From positions 1 to 6,436 of the forward strand of contig JAZUKH010000142.1 of assembly GCA_045643185.1 (NCBI GenBank): a stretch of DNA of 6,436 nucleotides, in the 5' to 3' direction. Source of the stretch: RGIG464 sp045643185. Its GTDB lineage: Bacteria; Myxococcota_A; Bradymonadia; UBA4248. Each line of letters starts with the position of its first letter. Positions within the stretch are counted from its first letter, which is position 1. The position numbers and the translations under genes were made by a program. Positions 1 to 4,111 of this stretch are shown here, piece after piece. The notes under the pieces are model-generated. The model did no database searches. It was not told where the DNA came from and saw nothing but the letters and a program-made list of their open reading frames with translations.

Positions 1-160
1 CGTTGAGACTGTCGAGCGGGGCTTTTGGGATGATGAGAATGTGGTGTGGTGCCGTTGGTTCAATATCCTTGAATGCGTATACGAAATCGTCTTCATAGAC
101 TTTTGCGGATGGAATTTCGCCGCGCATAATCTTTTTGAACAGATTGTCATTTTGGCTCAT
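1..160 (-). CDS. hinT: HIT-family (histidine triad) nucleotide hydrolase, HinT-like, N-terminal part only
   Basis: The minus strand encodes the first 53 residues of a HIT-family protein; the rest lies beyond the left edge. HinT proteins are small cytosolic homodimers that hydrolyse adenosine phosphoramidates and aminoacyl-adenylates. The visible part matches the family N-terminus: NLFKKIMRGEIPSAKVYEDD (residues 6-25), then a short strand ending in FKDIEPTAP and the conserved PHHILIIPK (about 38-46). The catalytic HxHxH triad lies near the C-terminus and is not in the window, so activity cannot be judged. The start at 160 is supported by an AGGA ribosome binding site (169-172, 8 bases upstream). 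That site overlaps the pepD stop codon. The gap to pepD is only 12 bases, so the two genes are very probably one operon and translationally close-coupled. Confidence 0.9.
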   Translation of the reverse strand, partial: MSQNDNLFKKIMRGEIPSAKVYEDDFVYAFKDIEPTAPHHILIIPKAPLDSLN

Positions 161-172
161 GGGAATTTTCCT

Positions 173-1612
173 TTATTTGTAGGACTTGAGAAGTTCGATG
201 CAGAATTGAGCGCATTTTCCGATGGAATCGAGGTTTGCGCGTTCTTTTGGCGTGTGGATATCGACAATGGTTGGGCCTGTTGAGACCATGTCCATGCCGT
301 TAGCGCGGGCGCCGAGGATGCCGCATTCAAGGCCGGCGTGGATGATGTCGATCTTCGGATCTTTTCCGAAGAGTGCGTTGTATGTGCTGATGCATCGTTT
401 GACGAGTTCGGAATCGATATTCGGTTGCCAGCTCGGGTAACCGCCGTTGGATTTTGGCGAGCCGCCAGCGAGACGGACGCAGGCTTCGATGCGTGAAGTG
501 ATGGCGTTGAGCTTTGAGGGGACGCTGGAACGCTGGCTTGAGAGAATGCGGAGGTTGCCGTCAACGATGCGGACGTTGGCGAGGTTGTCTGAGGTTTCAA
601 CGAGTCCGGCGACATCCTGACTCATGGCCTGAACGCCGTGCGGATAGACGAAGAGTAGGTCGCAGACTTTGCGCAGTGATGCGTTTGACCAGGCTTCTCC
701 GCAGAGGTCGTCGGTGCTCGTCGTGACGCGAATGGCGGGATCTGTGCGTTTAAATTCAGAGGAGAATTTGTCGGCCATATCATTGACGCGTTCGATGACT
801 TTGTTGGCTTCGTGCGCTGGGACGGCGACGCTGAACTGTGCGTCACGGGGAATGGCGTTGTGCGCCGAACCGCCCTGGATATCGACGAGGCGTGCATCTT
901 CGGATATTTCAAGAATTTTGCTGATGATGCGTGTGGCGAGTTTAATGGCGTTGGCACGTCCACAGTGGATCTCACAGCCAGAGTGGCCTCCGAGCAGGCC
1001 CGAAATGGCGACGTTGACGGCACGGTAGCCTGCGGGGAGGGGCGCGGATGTGAGCGGAAGCGTTGAGATCGTTTCCTGACCGCCGGCGCAGCCGATCGTG
1101 AAGACGCCTTCGTCTTCGCTGTCGAGGTTCAGAAGGATGCGGCCTTTAAGTCGGCTTGCATCGAAGGCGTCGACGCCGGTCATGCCTTGTTCTTCATCGG
1201 TCGTAATGAGGATCTCAAGTGCCGGGTGTTCGATCGTGGGATCTTCAGCGAGTGCGAGTGCAGTCGCAACGCCGAGGCCGTCGTCGCCGCCGAGCGTCGT
1301 CATATTGGCGTGCATCCAGCCGTCTTCGAGGATGACTTCGATCGGATCCGTGTCAAAATTGTGGTTCGATTCAGCGAGTTTTTCGCAGACCATATCCATG
1401 TGGCCCTGGAGAATAATGATCGGGCTATTTTCGTAGCCAGCTGTGGCCGGTACACGCATGAGGATGTTGTTGGCTGCGTCGCGTTCGGTCACAAAACCGT
1501 CGGCTTTGCCACGGGCTTCCAACCACGCCGAAACTTTGGCTTCATGGCCAGATTGGCGTGGTACCTGCGAAAGCGCTTTGAAAACTTCGATGACGCGTTC
1601 TTTAATATCCAT
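173..1612 (-). CDS. pepD: Aminoacyl-histidine dipeptidase / cytosol non-specific dipeptidase (peptidase family M20C)
   Basis: A 479-residue protein, close to the 485 of E. coli PepD. The enzyme is a di-zinc cytosolic dipeptidase that cleaves Xaa-His and many other unblocked dipeptides at the end of peptide catabolism. All expected catalytic and metal positions are visible: H71 and D73 in QGHMDMV, bridging D110 in LGGDDGLG, E140-E141 in TTDEEQGMTG, D164 in LNLDSEDEG, and the C-terminal H453 in DIHTPKE. Up to D164 these sit a constant nine residues before the E. coli numbering. Other family signatures are GCAGG (174-178), SGLLGGHSG (the dimerisation/lid domain entry, 204-212) and IHAGLECG (424-431). 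The frame stays open 19 codons further upstream, but the start at 1612 is preferred because AAGGAG lies about 8 bases before it and the family N-terminus begins there. It is the first gene of a minus-strand operon with hinT. No key residue is missing. Confidence 0.97.
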   Translation of the reverse strand: MDIKERVIEVFKALSQVPRQSGHEAKVSAWLEARGKADGFVTERDAANNILMRVPATAGYENSPIIILQGHMDMVCEKLAESNHNFDTDPIEVILEDGWMHANMTTLGGDDGLGVATALALAEDPTIEHPALEILITTDEEQGMTGVDAFDASRLKGRILLNLDSEDEGVFTIGCAGGQETISTLPLTSAPLPAGYRAVNVAISGLLGGHSGCEIHCGRANAIKLATRIISKILEISEDARLVDIQGGSAHNAIPRDAQFSVAVPAHEANKVIERVNDMADKFSSEFKRTDPAIRVTTSTDDLCGEAWSNASLRKVCDLLFVYPHGVQAMSQDVAGLVETSDNLANVRIVDGNLRILSSQRSSVPSKLNAITSRIEACVRLAGGSPKSNGGYPSWQPNIDSELVKRCISTYNALFGKDPKIDIIHAGLECGILGARANGMDMVSTGPTIVDIHTPKERANLDSIGKCAQFCIELLKSYK

Positions 1613-1670
1613 TATAAAACTCCTTATGGCATGGAAAAAGTAAAACTCGGTCGTTGGGCTTGTTCCCACG

Positions 1671-1731
1671 ACGCCGCAAAACGCTTATTTTGCACGGTGA
1701 CACGCTTTTGACAACCTTAAATTTGCGGCGT
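1671..1731. repeat. 10-bp inverted repeat flanking the pepD-side promoter
   Basis: Perfect 10-bp inverted repeat: ACGCCGCAAA at 1671-1680 and TTTGCGGCGT at 1722-1731, separated by 41 bases. The arms bracket the candidate pepD promoter: one lies upstream of its -35 box, the other at the predicted transcription start. Centre-to-centre distance is 51 bp, near five helical turns. An overlapping 8-bp pair (CAAAACGC 1677-1684, GCGTTTTG 1729-1736) adds to the symmetry. This could be a paired operator; binding is inferred only. Confidence 0.5.
1687..1711 (-). promoter_or_regulatory. Candidate promoter for the pepD-hinT operon
   Basis: Read on the minus strand: -35 TTGTCA (1711-1706, 5 of 6 to consensus), a 16-base spacer, then CAAAAT (1692-1687, 4 of 6 to TATAAT). 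A/T-rich sequence (AAATTTAAGG) sits just upstream and could act as an UP element. Predicted start is near 1680, giving a leader of roughly 68 bases before the pepD ATG. The element has a near mirror copy on the other strand (1760-1787), which strengthens the call. The -10 itself is weak. Confidence 0.5.
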
Positions 1732-1759
1732 TTTGAAGCCTTTTTTGTCCTTAAAAAAA

Positions 1760-1787
1760 TTGCCAAAACATGGTGTCCGTGCAAAAT
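1760..1787 (+). promoter_or_regulatory. Candidate promoter for the lipoprotein gene at 1831
   Basis: Plus strand: -35 TTGCCA (1760-1765), a 16-base spacer, CAAAAT (1782-1787). A run of A residues (1753-1759) lies directly upstream, as in an UP element. Predicted start is near 1795, leaving a leader of about 36 bases. Box sequences and spacing match the opposing pepD promoter, suggesting the same sigma factor or a shared regulator drives both directions. Confidence 0.5.
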
Positions 1788-1830
1788 AACGTCGGCATTT
1801 TTGGGGCTTTTCATGGAGTCAGAAATACGT

Positions 1831-2637
1831 ATGAATGATCTGAAATGTGTGATCTTTGGCACTTTGATGTTGGTTGTATTTGGCGTTTACGGGTGTCACG
1901 CTAAGGACAATGCTTCGGAGGGCGACTACATTCCGTTGGAGCAGGTCGTCATCAGCGAACCTCCCGCGTACGAAGTGCCGGTCAAGCCTAAACGTCAGAT
2001 CGGTGATGACGGCGTGTGGGAAGCTGATTCTGAGACTTTGTTCGGATTTGCCCGTCCGAAAGGGGCGAAGATTCTTGAATGTGATGCGCAGCGTTATTGC
2101 GAGTTTTCGATGCCACTGATGTCGAAAAGCCAATTGATAGCGTTTATTGACAAGTATTACCCTTATCAGAAACTGAATCGTTATCCGGCGATCGATACCT
2201 TTGAGATTTTGCCCGAAATTAAGGAAGAGTTTCTTGAAGATGGTATCGTGCCTTCATTTGACCGTTTGATTTTTAAACCTGCTGAGGATGAAGCATCGTC
2301 GATCACGATCGCCTGGTCGAAGAAAGAGAACTGTTATGTTTGGCGTTGCCGTAGTGGCCTGGTGTTGAAAGAAGAGCGTTTGGCGAGCGAAAAGACGTTG
2401 CGCGAAGCCAATGACCGTCAGGATGCCGTGATCCTAAAGTTGCTGGAAGCAGGCAATACGCGTGTGTTGACGCCTGAGGAGTTGAACGAGGTCAATTTGG
2501 ACCGAATGCCGATCGATTCAGACGGCAATTTGATGCCGGGGGCTGTTGAGTCACTCCAGGAAATGTATGATGCGCATCATGCCGAAACCCAGGGAGTGGA
2601 AGATGGCGTGCCGACATTGAAGCACATCGTTTTGTAA
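1831..2637 (+). CDS. Putative lipoprotein of unknown function
   Basis: A 268-residue protein that I do not recognise as a named family. The N-terminus is a lipoprotein signal peptide: short charged start (MNDLK), hydrophobic stretch about 6-20, and a lipobox ending VYGC with C22 as the lipidated residue. The mature protein is acidic and soluble, with no further membrane segment. Two cysteine pairs, C84/C90 and C168/C173, could form disulfides in the periplasm. The core (about 70-175), with GFARPKGAKILECDAQ and a W-C-Y-V-W-R-C stretch, reads as a mixed alpha/beta domain. The region 180-250 is charged and probably helical. The frame is open back to 1654, but 1831 gives a proper signal peptide. 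GGAG at 1815-1818 is a distant ribosome site (12 bases). An ATG at 1813, adding six residues, is the alternative start. It is divergent from pepD with a mirrored promoter, and convergent with the transglycosylase gene. Confidence 0.85.
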   Translation: MNDLKCVIFGTLMLVVFGVYGCHAKDNASEGDYIPLEQVVISEPPAYEVPVKPKRQIGDDGVWEADSETLFGFARPKGAKILECDAQRYCEFSMPLMSKSQLIAFIDKYYPYQKLNRYPAIDTFEILPEIKEEFLEDGIVPSFDRLIFKPAEDEASSITIAWSKKENCYVWRCRSGLVLKEERLASEKTLREANDRQDAVILKLLEAGNTRVLTPEELNEVNLDRMPIDSDGNLMPGAVESLQEMYDAHHAETQGVEDGVPTLKHIVL

Positions 2638-2642
2638 AAGAA

Positions 2643-2687
2643 AAGCCACGGTCGCGCTGTTTGGACTGCTTGAGCGCGCCGTGGCTT
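2643..2687. terminator. Shared hairpin terminator between convergent genes
   Basis: Strong hairpin: AAGCCACGG (2643-2651) pairs with CCGTGGCTT (2679-2687), and CGCGCT (2653-2658) with AGCGCG (2673-2678). There is one bulged T at 2652 and a 14-base loop. On the minus strand it is followed by TTTTCTTTT, a good U-tract for ending the transglycosylase transcript. On the plus strand the downstream sequence (TTGATATTC) is a poor U-tract, so termination of the lipoprotein transcript may be weaker. It fills the 60-base gap between the two stop codons. Confidence 0.85.
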
Positions 2688-2697
2688 GATATTCTCC

Positions 2698-3471
2698 TTA
2701 TTCTGTCATCATCAGCACTGTTTCCGTGCTATGGAATACACCTGATTTTTCGCCGATGATGATGTTTTTGAACGGCAACTTGGTATAGGATGATAAGGAC
2801 TGGTGCGGGTGCGGCGCCCTAGATGGCGTTGCAACGAATGCTGGTAAAGCGTTGAGGTAGGTCGCCGCTTTGCGTTTGATGTCTCTGTCGCGCCGCATGA
2901 TCTCCCGGACTGTTTTGGCCAGTGCCCAGGATGGGTAGACAATGTTCTTGATCTCGTTGAACTTCATACCTTTATGCCACTTGACGAGACGGCGCAGATT
3001 AGTTCCGCCGGCATTATACGCAGCAATGCTCCACTCAAAGTCGTGGAAGAAGTCCATGTGTTGTTTGAGATATCGGGCAGCTGCACGCGTCGATTTTTCG
3101 AGGTCATAACGCTCGTCGACTTTGCGGTTGATGACGAGTCCAAACGATTTGGCTGTCTCTGGCATAAGTTGCCACATGCCGGCGCCGCCTTTCGATGAGA
3201 TCACGTCGTTTCTGCACCCGGATTCTGCGAGAACGAGAAAATAAAAGTCTGTGGATATTCCTTCTTCGATAAGTATCTTTTCAATCTGTTCGCGTTGAGG
3301 CTCACAACGCTCAAGATAGGTCATAAAACTATCGGCTCGAGCCGATCTGGCAAAGCCAATCAAGGTAAGAATGGCAACGATTTGAAATATTGCAGCCCGT
3401 AAAAGATTTCTGAGTGAGCCTAATTGCTGTAGCCATGAGGCGTAAACTGTCTCATGTCGTGGACAATCCAT
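2698..3471 (-). CDS. Secreted lytic murein transglycosylase (GH23, SLT domain, MltD-like)
   Basis: A 257-residue periplasmic enzyme predicted to cleave the MurNAc-GlcNAc bond of peptidoglycan, forming 1,6-anhydro-MurNAc ends. The GH23 SLT domain spans about residues 66-195. It shows the catalytic Glu E83 in LAESGC, GAGMWQLMPETAKSFGL (97-112), the RYDLEKSTRAAARYL helix (121-135) and the AYNAG motif (151-155). These motifs and their spacing resemble MltD-type enzymes. The N-terminus has a signal peptide with an unusually long n-region (1-22), a hydrophobic core (about 23-42) and a likely signal peptidase I site after A46 (SARA before DS). No lipobox is seen. LysM repeats, usual in MltD, are absent; only a short basic/Pro-containing tail (about 205-257) follows the catalytic domain. 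The ribosome site is weak (AAAGG lies 15 bases upstream). The gene follows the small gene ending at 3578 by about 106 bases and may be co-transcribed with it. Confidence 0.93.
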   Translation of the reverse strand: MDCPRHETVYASWLQQLGSLRNLLRAAIFQIVAILTLIGFARSARADSFMTYLERCEPQREQIEKILIEEGISTDFYFLVLAESGCRNDVISSKGGAGMWQLMPETAKSFGLVINRKVDERYDLEKSTRAAARYLKQHMDFFHDFEWSIAAYNAGGTNLRRLVKWHKGMKFNEIKNIVYPSWALAKTVREIMRRDRDIKRKAATYLNALPAFVATPSRAPHPHQSLSSYTKLPFKNIIIGEKSGVFHSTETVLMMTE

Positions 3472-3577
3472 GATCTACTTGTGTAACCTTTCCCCCGGCG
3501 TATTCCCCCCTACGTTGTTTTTGAGCGGCCCCAATTTGCCGCGGTGCTCCTTTACGTTAATTTTTGAAAACTGGCAA

Positions 3578-3904
3578 CTATGTATCTTGAATTTGTCCGA
3601 CCCAGTAGCGGACACACAGGCGTGGATCATTGAGAAATCGATTCATTTCAACGGTGGAAAGTTTGTGGTCATAACGGGTCTGTATGTCCCTGTACTTTTG
3701 ACAGGCGAGGCATACCTGAAAGGTATCGTAGTTACGGCGCATGATGTGAAGAATGTAGTCAACGTGCGTGATGCTTCGCCATGCGCAGAGCAGGGTTGTT
3801 GCGTCATCCTGGGCGATCTCCTGCTTGAAGAAATCGTTGGTAACCGATTCCAGGGTAGCTTTGAGTTCGTTGAGTTGCATAGTGGTGATGATCATTGGTG
3901 CCAT
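3578..3904 (-). CDS. Small hypothetical protein with a CxxC motif
   Basis: I do not recognise this 108-residue protein. Its codons show steady coding character (frequent C or G at third position, few rare codons), and it reads as a mainly helical, probably cytosolic protein. It has no signal peptide or membrane segment. C65-L-A-C68 forms a CxxC pair, with C40 and C97 also present; with nearby His residues this could be a metal or redox site, but no complete zinc-ribbon pattern is visible. The frame continues to an ATG at 3952. I prefer 3904 (or 3895) for two reasons: a promoter-like pair lies within the extension (TTGACG 3968-3963, 18 bases, TAGTAT 3944-3939), and codons between 3952 and 3904 look unlike the rest. 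No start has a strong ribosome site; GGA lies 9 bases before the 3895 ATG. It lies upstream of the transglycosylase gene on the same strand. Confidence 0.72.
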   Translation of the reverse strand: MAPMIITTMQLNELKATLESVTNDFFKQEIAQDDATTLLCAWRSITHVDYILHIMRRNYDTFQVCLACQKYRDIQTRYDHKLSTVEMNRFLNDPRLCVRYWVGQIQDT

Positions 3905-3938
3905 TCCAGTCAGATATAAGTTTGGACAAATTGGTAAA

Positions 3939-3968
3939 ATACTAGTCCGCATCTGTTCGGAGCGTCAA
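3939..3968 (-). promoter_or_regulatory. Candidate promoter for the small minus-strand gene
   Basis: Minus strand TTGACG (3968-3963, 5 of 6 to consensus), an 18-base spacer, and TAGTAT (3944-3939, 4 of 6). The predicted start near 3932 lies downstream of the 3952 ATG, so it would exclude that start codon and favour 3904 or 3895. It may also serve the transglycosylase gene, for which no clear promoter of its own was found in 3472-3577. Confidence 0.4.
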
Positions 3969-4010
3969 GACGTAATTCTTGGACGGCATGTGGGAGGACG
4001 CGGGAAAAAC

Positions 4011-4039
4011 GTGCAAATCCAGTATAAAGACTATATAAT
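4011..4039 (+). promoter_or_regulatory. Candidate promoter for the large lipoprotein gene
   Basis: A perfect -10 hexamer TATAAT at 4034-4039 lies in an A/T-rich stretch. The hexamer 17 bases upstream, GTGCAA (4011-4016), is a poor -35 (3 of 6), so the promoter may depend on an activator. The leader to the ATG at 4112 would be about 66 bases and contains the 14-bp palindrome at 4065-4078. Confidence 0.45.
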
Positions 4040-4064
4040 GTATAGGTATTTTTGGGCTTGTGTG

Positions 4065-4078
4065 CGCGCCATGGCGCG
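4065..4078. repeat. 14-bp perfect palindrome in the lipoprotein leader
   Basis: CGCGCCATGGCGCG is its own reverse complement. In RNA it could fold into a 5-bp G/C stem with a CAUG loop, extended by two G-U pairs. It lies about 20-30 bases downstream of the predicted transcription start and 33 bases before the coding start. It could be an operator or a leader hairpin; function is not shown. Confidence 0.6.
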
Positions 4079-4100
4079 TGGCTAGGGCTTTGTTGTTTTT

Positions 4101-4105
4101 GGAGG
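4101..4105 (+). promoter_or_regulatory. Ribosome binding site that sets the large lipoprotein start
   Basis: GGAGG, six bases before the ATG at 4112. It decides against the upstream in-frame ATG at 4052, which would put 20 non-signal-like residues before the lipoprotein signal and would overlap the palindrome. Confidence 0.85.
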
Positions 4106-4111
4106 TCTTTT

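Larger units (their letters stand above)
1685..1789. repeat. Long-armed inverted repeat in the pepD/lipoprotein divergent intergenic region
   Basis: Arms at 1685-1714 and 1760-1789 are inverted copies of one 30-bp element: a 9-bp block TTGYCAAAA (one mismatch), eight unrelated bases, then a perfect 13-bp block CCGTGCAAAATAA. Similarity stops abruptly on both sides. Each arm contains a promoter-like hexamer pair at the same spacing, so the simplest reading is two divergent promoters of the same class. The alternative is a 105-bp miniature element with terminal inverted repeats, but no clear target-site duplication flanks it. Confidence 0.75.

Noticed and set aside
157..615. Minus-strand frame of 152 codons rich in Ser, Ala, Thr and Pro, overlapping the 3' part of pepD.
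   Set aside because: Low-complexity out-of-frame reading of pepD on the same strand; pepD has all its catalytic residues.
1685..1789. Miniature transposable element with 13-bp or longer terminal inverted repeats.
   Set aside because: Kept only as an alternative: no target-site duplication is visible, and the arms are well explained as matched divergent promoters.
1654..1830. Upstream extension of the lipoprotein gene (59 extra codons).
   Set aside because: It crosses the mirrored promoter elements, has no ribosome site, and would bury the signal peptide and lipobox inside the protein.
3516..3560. Possible terminator or attenuator hairpin (GCGGC / GCCGC) between the small gene and the transglycosylase gene.
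   Set aside because: Only a 5-bp stem with no convincing U-tract in either direction.
3470..3919. A 149-residue open frame on the plus strand opposite the small CxxC gene, starting within the transglycosylase start codon.
   Set aside because: No ribosome site, erratic composition and no recognisable domain. The opposite strand shows better codon use, so this is most likely a shadow of the minus-strand gene.
4009..4018. CGTGCAAAT word upstream of the large lipoprotein gene, similar to the CCGTGCAAAATAA block between pepD and the first lipoprotein gene.
   Set aside because: No TTGNCA block at the matching distance upstream, so a shared regulatory element is not supported beyond a short word match.
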